Shown: positions 33,806 to 43,008 of the stretch, piece after piece | How positions within the stretch are numbered: position 1 is the stretch's first letter | Layout: each line of letters starts with the position of its first letter | Assembly: GCF_003258605.2 (NCBI RefSeq) | Contig: NZ_CP031264.1 | Span: 4,588,001 to 4,652,000 of the forward strand | Source of the DNA: Peterkaempfera bronchialis | Lineage (GTDB): Bacteria; Actinomycetota; Actinomycetes; Streptomycetales; Streptomycetaceae | DNA: 64,000 bases | Direction: 5' to 3' | Program-made: the position numbers and the translations under genes | The notes under the pieces: generated by a model | The model's database searches: none | Seen by the model: the letters and a program-made list of their open reading frames with translations, nothing else | Told to the model about the DNA's origin: nothing

Positions 33806-36055
33806 GTGAGCGACACCACCGATCTGATGGGCGCGCGCCCGGACGCCGATGCTCCGGACGCAGCGGCTGCGGCCCCCGCGCCCAAGCGTCGCCGGAACAC
33901 GGGCTCCGGCCTCAACGGCCTGGTTCTCGCCGAGCTTCAGCAGCTCGCCTCCGGTCTTGGTATCAGTGGCACCGGGCGCATGCGCAAGAGCCAGCTGATC
34001 GACGCCATCAAGGAGAAGAACGGCGGCGACCCGCTGCTGGCCGGCGGTGAGGCCCCGGCCGCCCCGGCCGCCAAGCGGACCACCAAGGCCAAGGCCGCTG
34101 CGGCCAAGGACGAGGAGGGCGCTGCCGCCGAGGAGAAGCCGGTCCGGCGCACCCGGGCCCGCGCCGCCGCGGCCGAGCCCGCGCCGCAGATCGAGATCCC
34201 CGGCCAGGTGGCGGGCGACAACGCCGCCGCCGAGACCGCGCCGCCGGCCCGCGCCGAGCGGCCGCGCCGCCGGGCGACGTCGGCTGCGGGCACCCCGGCG
34301 GCCGGTACCGCCTCGGCTGCTGCCGAGCCCGTGCAGGAGGCCGTCGCCGAGCGCGCCGAGCCGACCGCCGCGCTGGCCACCGAGACCCGTGAGAAGGCCG
34401 CCGAGGACGCCCGCCAGGTCGGCGACGGCCGCCGTGAGCGCCGGGACCGCCGCGACCGTACCGACCGTGGTGACCGGGTCGAGCGCACCGACCGTGGCGA
34501 CCGGGCCGACCGCCAGGAGGCCGGCGACGGCCAGGGCGGTGTCGACGGCGGCCAGGGCGGCGACCGCGAGACCCGCCGCGACCGGCGCAACCGCCGCGAC
34601 CGGGACCGTGACCGCCAGGGCGGCGACCGCCAGCTGGGCGACCGCCAGGAGAGCCGTCAGGAGACCCGCCAGGACGGCGGCCAGGGCCGCGACCAGGGTC
34701 GTGACCAGGGTCGTGACCAGGCCCGCGACCAGGGCCGTGACCAGGCCCGCGACCAACAGGGCGGCCAAGGCCGCGACCAGCGCCGCGACCAGCAGCAGCA
34801 GGACGAGGACGACTTCGACGGTGGCCGCCGCGGTCGCCGTGGCCGCTACCGCGACCGCAACCGCCGGGGTGGCCGCCGCGAGGGCTTCGAGGGCACCAGC
34901 GAGCCGCAGATCGGCGAGGACGACGTCCTGATCCCGGTCGCCGGCATCCTGGACATCCTGGACAACTACGCGTTTGTGCGGACCTCCGGCTACCTGCCCG
35001 GCCCCAACGACGTGTATGTCTCGCTGGCCCAGGTCCGCAAGAACGGCCTGCGCAAGGGTGACGCGATCACCGGTGCGGTGCGCCAGCCGCGCGAGGGCGA
35101 GCGCCGCGAGAAGTTCAATGCGCTGGTGCGCCTGGACTCGGTGAACGGCATGGACCCGGAGGCCGGCCGCAACCGCCCCGAGTTCGGCAAGCTCACCCCG
35201 CTGTACCCGCAGGAGCGGCTCCGCCTGGAGACCGACCCGAGCGTGCTGACCACCCGGATCATCGACCTGGTCGCCCCGATCGGCAAGGGCCAGCGCGGTC
35301 TGATCGTCGCCCCGCCGAAGACCGGCAAGACGATGATCATGCAGGCCATCGCCAATGCGATCACCCATAACAACCCCGAGTGCCACCTGATGGTCGTCCT
35401 GGTCGACGAGCGTCCGGAAGAGGTCACCGACATGCAGCGGTCGGTCAAGGGCGAGGTCATCTCCTCGACCTTCGACCGACCGGCCGAGGACCACACGGTC
35501 GTCGCCGAGCTGGCCATCGAGCGCGCCAAGCGCCTGGTGGAGCTGGGCCATGACGTGGTCATCCTGCTGGACTCGATCACCCGTCTGGGCCGTGCCTACA
35601 ACCTGGCGGCGCCGGCCTCCGGCCGCATCCTGTCCGGTGGTGTCGACTCGACCGCGCTCTACCCGCCGAAGAAGTTCTTCGGTGCCGCGCGCAACATCGA
35701 GAACGGCGGCTCGCTGACCATCCTCGCCACCGCCCTGGTGGAGACCGGCTCCCGGGCCGACGAGGTGGTCTTCGAGGAGTTCAAGGGCACCGGCAACATG
35801 GAGCTCAGGCTCGACCGCAAGCTCTCCGACAAGCGGATCTTCCCGGCGGTGGACGTGGACGCCTCGTCCACCCGCAAGGAGGAGATCCTGCTGGGCAGCG
35901 AGGAGCTGGCCATCGTCTGGAAGCTGCGCCGGGTGCTGCACGCGCTGGACCAGCAGCAGGCCATCGAGCTGCTGCTGGACCGGATGAAGAAGACCAGCAG
36001 CAACGGCGAGTTCCTGATGCAGATCGCCAAGACGACGCCGGGCAACATGGACTGA
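33806..36055 (+). CDS. rho: Transcription termination factor Rho
   Basis: A 749-residue Rho, far longer than the roughly 420 of E. coli. The GTG start follows AAGGAC. An N-terminal helix-extended-loop-helix (LAELQQLASGLGISG...RKSQLIDAI) is split from the RNA-binding domain (EDDVLIPVAGILDILDNYAFVRTSGY) by about 300 residues. That insertion is first Ala/Pro/Lys-rich, then built of Arg/Asp/Gln repeats (GRDQGRDQARDQ). Such insertions are typical of actinobacterial Rho and bind RNA. The ATPase has Walker A APPKTGKT (K508), LLDSITRLGRAYN, and the Q/R-loop region around GALTI. The helicase ring is complete. Confidence 0.97.
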   Translation: MSDTTDLMGARPDADAPDAAAAAPAPKRRRNTGSGLNGLVLAELQQLASGLGISGTGRMRKSQLIDAIKEKNGGDPLLAGGEAPAAPAAKRTTKAKAAAAKDEEGAAAEEKPVRRTRARAAAAEPAPQIEIPGQVAGDNAAAETAPPARAERPRRRATSAAGTPAAGTASAAAEPVQEAVAERAEPTAALATETREKAAEDARQVGDGRRERRDRRDRTDRGDRVERTDRGDRADRQEAGDGQGGVDGGQGGDRETRRDRRNRRDRDRDRQGGDRQLGDRQESRQETRQDGGQGRDQGRDQGRDQARDQGRDQARDQQGGQGRDQRRDQQQQDEDDFDGGRRGRRGRYRDRNRRGGRREGFEGTSEPQIGEDDVLIPVAGILDILDNYAFVRTSGYLPGPNDVYVSLAQVRKNGLRKGDAITGAVRQPREGERREKFNALVRLDSVNGMDPEAGRNRPEFGKLTPLYPQERLRLETDPSVLTTRIIDLVAPIGKGQRGLIVAPPKTGKTMIMQAIANAITHNNPECHLMVVLVDERPEEVTDMQRSVKGEVISSTFDRPAEDHTVVAELAIERAKRLVELGHDVVILLDSITRLGRAYNLAAPASGRILSGGVDSTALYPPKKFFGAARNIENGGSLTILATALVETGSRADEVVFEEFKGTGNMELRLDRKLSDKRIFPAVDVDASSTRKEEILLGSEELAIVWKLRRVLHALDQQQAIELLLDRMKKTSSNGEFLMQIAKTTPGNMD

Positions 36056-36066
36056 CGTACCATCAC

Positions 36067-36107
36067 CAGGGAGCCCCGGACCGTGACCCACGGTCCGGGG
36101 CTCCCTG
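36067..36107 (+). terminator. Terminator after rho
   Basis: A perfect 18-bp stem with a 5-base loop (GACCC) starts 11 bp after the rho stop and runs into TGTTGAA. It is among the strongest hairpins in the window. Confidence 0.9.
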
Positions 36108-36292
36108 TGTTGAACCGGTCGTCAAAAGTACGGGTTCTGTCACAACCGCGCCCCCCACCGACCATCGGATGTTTACGTCGCACTAACATTCAGTGGGTCG
36201 GAAGTGTGCGCCTGTTTCGTACGGCTGCCCGCCGACACTGTTTGAAGGCGCCCTCTGGGGGAGGGTGTCTCTCTTCTGCCACAGGAGAACAA

Positions 36293-38077
36293 GTGAATCC
36301 TGCTCAGCGCGAATCCGGGAAGCTCCGGATACGCCGGCACAAACTCTCTGCCGCCGCCCTTGCCACCGTTCTGGTCGGGAGCGGCACCTTCGCCGCTTCC
36401 TCCGAGGCGTGGGCCGGCACCGCAGCGCCGACCGGTACGCCGGTCAAGGCCGAACTCGCCGGGTCCGCTTCCAAGGGCGGTGGCACGGTCGACCAGTCGC
36501 TGGTGGCGCGCATCCGCAAGGCCGCCCAGCGGCAGGGCCTGGTGGGCAGCAGCCCCGAGGCGCAGAACGGCAAGGGCGCGGGGGCTGCCCGGATCATCGG
36601 CGGTACGCCGGTACCGATCACCAGCGCGCCGTCCATGGTGCAGCTCTGGTACCTCAACTGGGACGGTTCGGCGCAGTTCTGCGGCGGCACCCTGGTCGCT
36701 CCGGACAAGGTGCTCACCGCCGCGCACTGCGTGGCGGGCCTCAGCTGGAAGAACAACGGCATCGTGGTCTCCGGCACCGCTGGCCTGTGGACCGGCGAGA
36801 ACGGCAAGCTCGCCGGCGTGTGGCGGCAGTGGAGCCACCCGGACTACCACGGCGACACCCGGGACGACATCCGCAACGACATCGCCGTCCTGACGCTGGA
36901 CCGCGGCCTCACGGCCAAGACCACCAAGCTGGCGGTGCCGGGGGACAACACCCCGTACAAGCCCGGCACGGTGGGCACCGTCTACGGCTGGGGTCTCACC
37001 AAGGACGCCGACGACCCCGAGGCCGACCTCTCGCCGAGGCTCCTCAAGGCGAGCCTGCCGATCGTGGCCGACTCGACCTGCAACACGGCGTTGAACGCGC
37101 TGCCGGAGACGGCCGGCTACTTCAAGGCGGGCGGCATGTTCTGCGCCGGCAAGCCCGGCACCGGCAGCGACGCCACCACCGTGGCCAGCTGCCACGGTGA
37201 CTCCGGCGGCCCTCTGGTGGTGGGCGGCCGGGTCGTGGGCATCGTCTCCTGGGGCGCTCCCAACTGCGTGGAGGAAGGCGGCTACGACGTCTTCACCAAG
37301 GTCTCCACCTTCGCCGTCGCGGCCCTGGCGCGGATCACCGACACCGACTGGAACAGCGACGGCAAGGCCGACCTGCTGGCGCGCGACGCCAAGGGCAACG
37401 GCTACGCCTACTCGGGCCCCACCCTGCGCAGCCGGTCCTCGATCGGCTCCGGCTGGAAGTCCTACAACAAGGTGCTGCAGACCGACCTCGACCGGGACGG
37501 CATCGTCGACCTGGTCATGCGCGGCACCAACGGGTCGCTGTACTGGCGGCACTACAACGGCCGGTCCTGGGTCAACACCCGCGTGTCCACCGGCTGGGGC
37601 AGCATCCGGCAGATCGTCGCCCCCGGCGACCTCACCGGCGACGACCTGCCCGACCTGCTGAGCGTGGACAAGGCCGGTACGGTCTGGGTCTACCCCGGCA
37701 AGGGCAACGGCAAGTTCGGCGCCCGGATCAAGGCGGGCTCCGGCTTCAAGAGCTACACCCACCTGGTGGGCCACGGCGACTTCACCGGTGACGGCAAGGT
37801 CGACCTGGTGGGCCGCACCGCCGCCGGCGGGCTGTACCTGTGGCCGGGCAAGGGCAACGGCAAGTTCGGCGCCCGCAAGACCCTGTCCGCCACGGGCTTC
37901 AAGTCGGCCAACGCGCTCGCCGCGACCGGTGACGTGAACGGCGACGGCAAGGCCGACCTGCTGGTCCGCTTCACCAACGGGACGCTCTACCTGTACCCGG
38001 GCAAGGGCAACGGCTCCTTCGGGGCCAGGGTGAAGATGGGCACGGGCAGCTGGAAGGCGTACACCATCCTCGGCTGA
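36293..38077 (+). CDS. Secreted trypsin-like serine protease with C-terminal FG-GAP repeats
   Basis: A 594-residue exoenzyme. AGGAG lies 5 nt before the GTG start at 36293. A Sec signal peptide is visible (RRHKLSAAALATVLVGSGTFAASSEAWA). After a propeptide-like stretch, IIGGTP begins the S1 domain with catalytic H145 (LTAAHC), D196 (NDIAVLTL) and S304 (CHGDSGGPL). The rest holds five FG-GAP/VCBS-like units, for example DTDWNSDGKADLLA and DVNGDGKADLLV, each with an Asp/Asn/Gly calcium-loop pattern followed by YPGKGNGKFGAR-like strands. These make a small beta-propeller, probably for binding a surface or substrate. Confidence 0.93.
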   Translation: MNPAQRESGKLRIRRHKLSAAALATVLVGSGTFAASSEAWAGTAAPTGTPVKAELAGSASKGGGTVDQSLVARIRKAAQRQGLVGSSPEAQNGKGAGAARIIGGTPVPITSAPSMVQLWYLNWDGSAQFCGGTLVAPDKVLTAAHCVAGLSWKNNGIVVSGTAGLWTGENGKLAGVWRQWSHPDYHGDTRDDIRNDIAVLTLDRGLTAKTTKLAVPGDNTPYKPGTVGTVYGWGLTKDADDPEADLSPRLLKASLPIVADSTCNTALNALPETAGYFKAGGMFCAGKPGTGSDATTVASCHGDSGGPLVVGGRVVGIVSWGAPNCVEEGGYDVFTKVSTFAVAALARITDTDWNSDGKADLLARDAKGNGYAYSGPTLRSRSSIGSGWKSYNKVLQTDLDRDGIVDLVMRGTNGSLYWRHYNGRSWVNTRVSTGWGSIRQIVAPGDLTGDDLPDLLSVDKAGTVWVYPGKGNGKFGARIKAGSGFKSYTHLVGHGDFTGDGKVDLVGRTAAGGLYLWPGKGNGKFGARKTLSATGFKSANALAATGDVNGDGKADLLVRFTNGTLYLYPGKGNGSFGARVKMGTGSWKAYTILG

Positions 38078-38139
38078 CCTCCCCTCGGCCGGCATTCCCC
38101 GGCTGACTCCCCGGTCGACGCCTCAGTGCCGACACCGAC

Positions 38140-38177
38140 GACTGCGCCCCGCCGGGCCGACCCGGCGGGGCGCAGTC
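38140..38177 (+). terminator. Terminator after the serine protease gene
   Basis: A perfect 17-bp stem (GACTGCGCCCCGCCGGG and its complement) with a CCGA loop. Confidence 0.9.
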
Positions 38178-38353
38178 ATGCCCGGCTTCGTCCGCCCTGT
38201 CCGTCATGTCCCGTATGCTCGAAGTGATCCATCGCCCGCTCGTCAGCGGCGGGCGCACGGAGCAGCAGGAACCGCAGAGGAGCCGCAGCACGTCCTATCC
38301 GGGAGCCGGCCCGCGCGGGTGCGCGGAAGCAGACGAGGGACGGACCCAGCAGC

Positions 38354-39709
38354 ATGGCCGAGCAGCAGAAGGACCAGCAGCCGCCCTCCTCGGGGCGATC
38401 CGGTCGGCGCGGCCTGCGGGTGGCGGGGCTGTCGCTGGCGGGGGTGGTGCTGGTGGCCGCCGGGTTCGGCGGCTTCGCGTACTGGAAGCTCAACCACAAC
38501 CTCACCAGCGTCGACATGGACTCGCTGCTGGGCCGGGCCCGCCCGCCGGCGTCCACCAACGGCGACTTCAACCTGCTGCTGCTGGGCTCCGACTCGCGGG
38601 CCGGTGCCAACCACCAGAAGGCCGGTGGCGCCAATGACGGCACCGCCCGTTCGGACACCGCGATGGTGGTGCACATCGAGCGCGACCACCGGCGCGGGTC
38701 CGTGGTCTCCATCCCTCGCGACACCCTGGTGGACCGGCCGGAGTGCACCAAGCCGGACGGCAGCGCGGTACCGGCCGTCTCCGGCGCCATGTTCAACAGC
38801 GCCTTCGAGGTGGGCGGCGCGGCCTGCGCGGTGAAGACCGTGGAGTCCATCACCGGGCTGCGGATGGACCACTTCATGGAGATGGACTTCGCGGGCTTCG
38901 CCGGCTTCATCGACGCCATCGGCGGGGTCGACGTCACCACCGCGGTCGACATCCGGGACAAGCAGAGCAGGCTCACCCTGGCCCATGGCACCCACCACCT
39001 CAGCGGCGACCAGGCGCTGGCCTTCGTCCGCACCCGGCACGGCGTCGGCGACGGCAGCGACCTGGGGCGGATAGAGCTCCAGCACCAGATGGTGACGTCG
39101 ATCCTCAGGCAGGCGCAGAGCGCCGGGCTGCTGGCCAACCCGGTGAAGCTCTTCAAGGTGGCCGACACGCTCACCAGGAGCATCACCGCCGACACCGACC
39201 TGGCGTCGGTCAACGCCCTGGTGGGGCTCTCCCAGCGGCTCAAGGGCATCGGTCCGGGCGACCTCGCCATGGCCACCCTGCCGGTCCACTACGCGCCCTC
39301 CAACCCCAACCGGGTGGTGGCCACCGAGCCGCAGGCGTCCCGGCTCTGGGAGGCGCTGAAGGACGACCGGCCGATCCCGGCGGACATCCTCAAGCTCCAG
39401 CCCGCCAATCCGGCCACCACGCCCAAGTCGGCCAAGCCGGCCACATCGGCCAAGCCGACCGGGAAGCCGGCCCCCTCCCGGCCCGCCGCCCCGCACCGCC
39501 CCGTACACGGCCCCGGACATGACACCGGACGCGGCGCCGGACGCGGCGCCGGACACGACACTGGCCGACACGCGCCGCACAGCGCCGGGCAGGCCGCCGC
39601 ACCGACCGCTGCCCCGGCCACGCGGCCGGACCCGGCGCAGGACGCGCGGCAGGACCCGGCGCGTGACCCCACGCAGGACACGGGTCTGGACGCGCTGCTC
39701 GGCGAGTAG
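38354..39709 (+). CDS. LytR-CpsA-Psr (LCP) family protein
   Basis: A 451-residue membrane-anchored enzyme. A short cytoplasmic tail is followed by one transmembrane helix (GLRVAGLSLAGVVLVAAGFGGFAYW), placing the LCP domain outside the cell. The domain has LLLLGSDSR, RSDTAMVVHIERDHRRGSVVSIPRDTLV, GGVDVTT and QALAFVRTRHG, with the conserved Arg/Asp residues that bind polyprenyl pyrophosphate. LCP enzymes attach teichoic acids or other glycopolymers to peptidoglycan. The C-terminal 100 residues are a Pro/Ala/His-rich, wall-spanning-like tail with HDTGRGAGRGAGHDTG repeats. A WecA/TagO-type transferase encoded at 45364 could make its substrate. Confidence 0.92.
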   Translation: MAEQQKDQQPPSSGRSGRRGLRVAGLSLAGVVLVAAGFGGFAYWKLNHNLTSVDMDSLLGRARPPASTNGDFNLLLLGSDSRAGANHQKAGGANDGTARSDTAMVVHIERDHRRGSVVSIPRDTLVDRPECTKPDGSAVPAVSGAMFNSAFEVGGAACAVKTVESITGLRMDHFMEMDFAGFAGFIDAIGGVDVTTAVDIRDKQSRLTLAHGTHHLSGDQALAFVRTRHGVGDGSDLGRIELQHQMVTSILRQAQSAGLLANPVKLFKVADTLTRSITADTDLASVNALVGLSQRLKGIGPGDLAMATLPVHYAPSNPNRVVATEPQASRLWEALKDDRPIPADILKLQPANPATTPKSAKPATSAKPTGKPAPSRPAAPHRPVHGPGHDTGRGAGRGAGHDTGRHAPHSAGQAAAPTAAPATRPDPAQDARQDPARDPTQDTGLDALLGE

Positions 39710-39860
39710 CCGGACACGCGGCGCTGACCTGCGGAATAGTGCGGTCGCTGCCCCGGTTTGGGAAGATGCGGCCGGTCCTGGCAGACTGGTACGTCGGTCC
39801 CGGTTCACGCGCGGCAGCAGCCGTACGACCCGGTGCCCTCCCGATCCCTAGGAGAACCCC

Positions 39861-40082
39861 TTGAAGCGCGACATTCACCCCGAGTACGTCGTCACCCAGG
39901 TGACCTGCACCTGCGGCGCCGAGTTCAGCACTCGCAGCACCGCCAAGGACGGCGTCATCCGTGCCGACGTCTGCTCGCAGTGCCACCCCTTCTACACCGG
40001 CAAGCAGAAGATCCTCGACACCGGCGGCCGCGTCGCCCGCTTCGAGGCCCGCTTCGGCAAGCAGCACGCCGCCAAGAAGTAG
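39861..40082 (+). CDS. rpmE: 50S ribosomal protein L31 (zinc-binding type)
   Basis: A 73-residue ribosomal protein. The start is TTG with AGGAG upstream. C16, C18, C38 and C41 form the zinc ribbon, so this is the C+ form replaced by the zinc-free paralogue under zinc limitation in other streptomycetes. The invariant DIHPEY and [12 protein letters not shown] segments are present. prfA follows 170 bp later. Confidence 0.97.
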   Translation: MKRDIHPEYVVTQVTCTCGAEFSTRSTAKDGVIRADVCSQCHPFYTGKQKILDTGGRVARFEARFGKQHAAKK

Positions 40083-40252
40083 CGACCTCTCGGCGCCGGC
40101 CGGGCGTCCTCGCAGCCGCGCTGCGGGGGCATGCCCGACCGGCGCCGTTCGCGTCTGCCATCGCAGCGCGCACCGCGCGACAGCAGGCGCCCCGCCAGGC
40201 ACCGCCAGCACCGCTCCGCACCCCGCAGACCCCGGGAAGAAGGCTTCCACCC

Positions 40253-41329
40253 ATGTTCGAGGCAGTCGAAGAGCTCCTCACCGAGCACGCCGACCTCGAA
40301 AAGAGGCTGGCCGACCCGTCGGTCCACGCCGACCAGGCCAACGCCCGGAAGCTGTCCAAGCGCTACGCCGAGCTGACCCCCATCACCGCGGCCTACCGCA
40401 GCTGGCGGCAGACCGGCGAGGACATCGACACCGCCCGCGAGCTGGGGGCCGACGACCCGGAGTTCGCCGCCGAGGTCAAGGAGCTGGAGGCGCGGCGCGA
40501 GGAGCTCACCGAGCGGCTGCGGCTGCTGCTGGTCCCGCGCGACCCCAGCGACGACAAGGACGTCATCCTGGAGGTCAAGGCCGGCGAGGGCGGCGAGGAG
40601 TCGGCCCTGTTCGCCGGAGACCTGCTGCGGATGTATCTGCGGTACGCCGAGCGGGTCGGCTGGAAGACCGAGATCCTGGACGCCAACGCCTCCGACCTCG
40701 GCGGCTACAAGGACGTCCAGGTCGCCGTGAAGACCCGGGGTGCCATGGAGCCCGGCCAGGGCGTCTGGGCGCGGCTGAAGTACGAGGGCGGTGTGCACCG
40801 CGTACAGCGCGTCCCCGCCACCGAGTCGCAGGGCCGCATCCACACCTCCGCCGCCGGTGTGCTGGTCACCCCGGAGGCCGAGGAGGTCGAGGTCGAGATC
40901 GGCCCCAACGACCTGCGGATCGACGTGTACCGCTCCTCCGGCCCCGGCGGCCAGTCGGTGAACACCACCGACTCGGCGGTGCGGATCACCCACCTGCCCA
41001 CCGGGATCGTGGTCTCCTGTCAGAACGAGAAGAGCCAGCTCCAGAACAAGGAGCAGGCGATGCGCATCCTGCGCTCCCGGCTGCTGGCCGCCGCCCAGGA
41101 GGAGGCCGAGCGGGAGGCGTCCGACGCCCGCCGCAGCCAGGTCCGCACCGTGGACCGGTCCGAGCGCATCCGCACCTACAACTTCCCGGAGAACCGCATC
41201 TCCGACCACCGGGTGGGCTACAAGGCGTACAACTTGGACCAGGTGCTCGACGGGGACCTGGACACGGTCATCCAGTCCTGCGTGGACGCCGACGCCGCAG
41301 CCAAGCTCGCCGCGGCCCAGGAGAGCTGA
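40253..41329 (+). CDS. prfA: Peptide chain release factor 1
   Basis: A 358-residue release factor reading UAG and UAA. The catalytic GGQ is at residues 232-234 ([20 protein letters not shown]), and the stop-codon anticodon region contains [13 protein letters not shown]. Start ATG follows AAGAAGG. prmC, which methylates the GGQ glutamine, begins 52 bp downstream, giving a natural functional pair. Confidence 0.97.
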   Translation: MFEAVEELLTEHADLEKRLADPSVHADQANARKLSKRYAELTPITAAYRSWRQTGEDIDTARELGADDPEFAAEVKELEARREELTERLRLLLVPRDPSDDKDVILEVKAGEGGEESALFAGDLLRMYLRYAERVGWKTEILDANASDLGGYKDVQVAVKTRGAMEPGQGVWARLKYEGGVHRVQRVPATESQGRIHTSAAGVLVTPEAEEVEVEIGPNDLRIDVYRSSGPGGQSVNTTDSAVRITHLPTGIVVSCQNEKSQLQNKEQAMRILRSRLLAAAQEEAEREASDARRSQVRTVDRSERIRTYNFPENRISDHRVGYKAYNLDQVLDGDLDTVIQSCVDADAAAKLAAAQES

Positions 41330-41381
41330 ACCACCGCCGCTCGGGGGCCGGAAGCCGCCCGTACACCAGGAAGGGGGCCGG

Positions 41382-42248
41382 ATGAACCTGCTGCTCGCCG
41401 AGGTGGCCCAGGCCACCCAGCGGTTGGCTGCGGCCGGAGTGCCGTCGCCTCGGTTCGACGCCGAGGAGCTCGCCGCGCACATCCACGGGGTCAAGCGCGG
41501 GCAGCTGCACACCGTCCCCGACGCCGACTTCGACGCCCGCTACTGGGAGGCCATCGCCCGCCGCGAGGCCCGCGAACCGCTCCAGCACATCACCGGCCGG
41601 GCCTTCTTCCGCTATCTGGAGCTGCGGGTCGGCCCCGGGGTCTTCGTCCCCCGGCCGGAGACCGAGTCGGTGGTCGACTGGGCGATAGACGCGGTCCGCG
41701 ACATGGATGTCGCCGAACCCCTGGTCGCCGACCTGTGCAGCGGCTCCGGCGCCATCGCGCTGGCCATCGCCCAGGAGGTGCCGCGCTCCACCGTGCACGC
41801 CTTCGAGCTGGACGAGGACGCCCTCACCTGGACCCGCCGCAACATCGACGCCAGCCCCGACCGGGCCAGGGTCACCCTGCACGCCGGCGACGCCACCCGC
41901 GCCTTCGAGGGCGACCGGTCCTGGAACGGCCGCTTCGACCTGGTGATCAGCAACCCCCCGTACATCCCGCTCACCGAGTGGGAGTACGTCGCCCCCGAGG
42001 CCCGCGACCACGACCCGCAGCTGGCGCTCTTCTCCGGCGAGGACGGCCTGACCACCATCCGGGGCATCGAGCGGGTCGCCGCCCGGCTGCTGCGCCCCGG
42101 CGGCGTCGTGGTGGTGGAGCACGCCGACACCCAGGGCGGCCAGGTGCCGTGGATCTTCAACGAGGACCACGGCTGGACCGACGCGGCCGACCACCGCGAC
42201 CTCAACAACCGCCCCCGCTTCACCACCGCCCGCCGGGCCGTGCCGTGA
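41382..42248 (+). CDS. prmC: Release factor glutamine methyltransferase
   Basis: A 288-residue SAM-dependent methyltransferase that modifies the GGQ glutamine of release factors. The SAM motif is VADLCSGSGAIALAIA and the catalytic NPPY is at residues 191-194 (VISNPPYIPL). The N-terminal helical recognition domain is present. AAGGGGG precedes the ATG. It follows prfA closely. Confidence 0.96.
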   Translation: MNLLLAEVAQATQRLAAAGVPSPRFDAEELAAHIHGVKRGQLHTVPDADFDARYWEAIARREAREPLQHITGRAFFRYLELRVGPGVFVPRPETESVVDWAIDAVRDMDVAEPLVADLCSGSGAIALAIAQEVPRSTVHAFELDEDALTWTRRNIDASPDRARVTLHAGDATRAFEGDRSWNGRFDLVISNPPYIPLTEWEYVAPEARDHDPQLALFSGEDGLTTIRGIERVAARLLRPGGVVVVEHADTQGGQVPWIFNEDHGWTDAADHRDLNNRPRFTTARRAVP

Positions 42249-42273
42249 CCGGGGTCCGGCACACCACCACCGG

Positions 42274-42318
42274 CAGCACCATCACCGGCAGCACCATCAC
42301 CACCAGCACCATCACCAC
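42274..42318. repeat. Three 15-bp tandem repeats (CAGCACCATCACC..)
   Basis: Three 15-bp units CAGCACCATCACC(GG/AC) fill the 112-bp gap between prmC and the threonylcarbamoyl-AMP synthase gene. They are outside both coding frames. Confidence 0.9.
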
Positions 42319-42360
42319 CAGCGCCAACGCCATCAGCCCGTACGGAAGGGGCCTGCACCG

Positions 42361-43008
42361 ATGAGCCGTCGCTACGACTGCGCCGACCCGAGCGACCGAG
42401 CGACGGGCCTGCGCGAGGCCGCCTCCGCCGTCCGCCGAGGCGAACTGGTGGTGCTCCCGACGGACACGGTCTACGGCCTCGGCGCTGACGCCTTCTCCCC
42501 GGAGGCGGTCCGCGACCTGCTGACCGCCAAGGGGCGCGGCCGGGCCATGCCCTCCCCGGTGCTGGTCGGCTCCCCGACCACGCTGCACGGCCTGGTCACC
42601 GACTTCTCCGAGTCCGCCTGGGAGCTGGTGGACGCCTTCTGGCCCGGCGGCCTCACCCTGGTCGCCCGCCACCAGCCCTCGCTCCGCTGGGACCTCGGCG
42701 ACACCCGGGGCACCGTCGCGGTACGGATGCCGCTGCACCCGGTCGCCATCGAGCTGCTCAACACCACCGGCCCGATGGCGGTCAGCAGCGCCAACCTCAC
42801 CGGCGGCCCGTCCCCGGCCACCTGCGACGAGGCGGAGAGCCAGCTCGGCGACTCGGTCTCGGTCTACCTGGACGGCGGACGCGCCGAGCACGCCGTGCCG
42901 TCCTCCATCGTGGACGTCACCGGCAAGATCCCGGTGCTGCTGCGCGCGGGCGCGGTCAGCGAGGCCCAGCTGCGGGAGGTCGTACCCGACCTGGAGGCGG
43001 GCAGTTGA
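42361..43008 (+). CDS. tsaC: L-threonylcarbamoyladenylate synthase
   Basis: A 215-residue YrdC/Sua5-family enzyme making the threonylcarbamoyl-AMP used for the t6A37 tRNA modification. Landmarks are GELVVLPTDTVYGLGADAF, TAKGRGRAMPSPVLVGS, WPGGLTLVARH, VAVRMPLHP and AVSSANLTGGPSP. It is the short form without the C-terminal Sua5 domain. Its stop overlaps the TTG start of the phosphatase gene by 4 bp. Confidence 0.94.
   Translation: MSRRYDCADPSDRATGLREAASAVRRGELVVLPTDTVYGLGADAFSPEAVRDLLTAKGRGRAMPSPVLVGSPTTLHGLVTDFSESAWELVDAFWPGGLTLVARHQPSLRWDLGDTRGTVAVRMPLHPVAIELLNTTGPMAVSSANLTGGPSPATCDEAESQLGDSVSVYLDGGRAEHAVPSSIVDVTGKIPVLLRAGAVSEAQLREVVPDLEAGS

Noticed and set aside
42220-42364. Small Thr/Ser-rich peptide encoded by the 15-bp repeats before tsaC
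   Set aside because: The repeats give TITGSTITTSTITTS only as the tail of a frame that is a shadow of prmC, with no start codon or ribosome site of its own.
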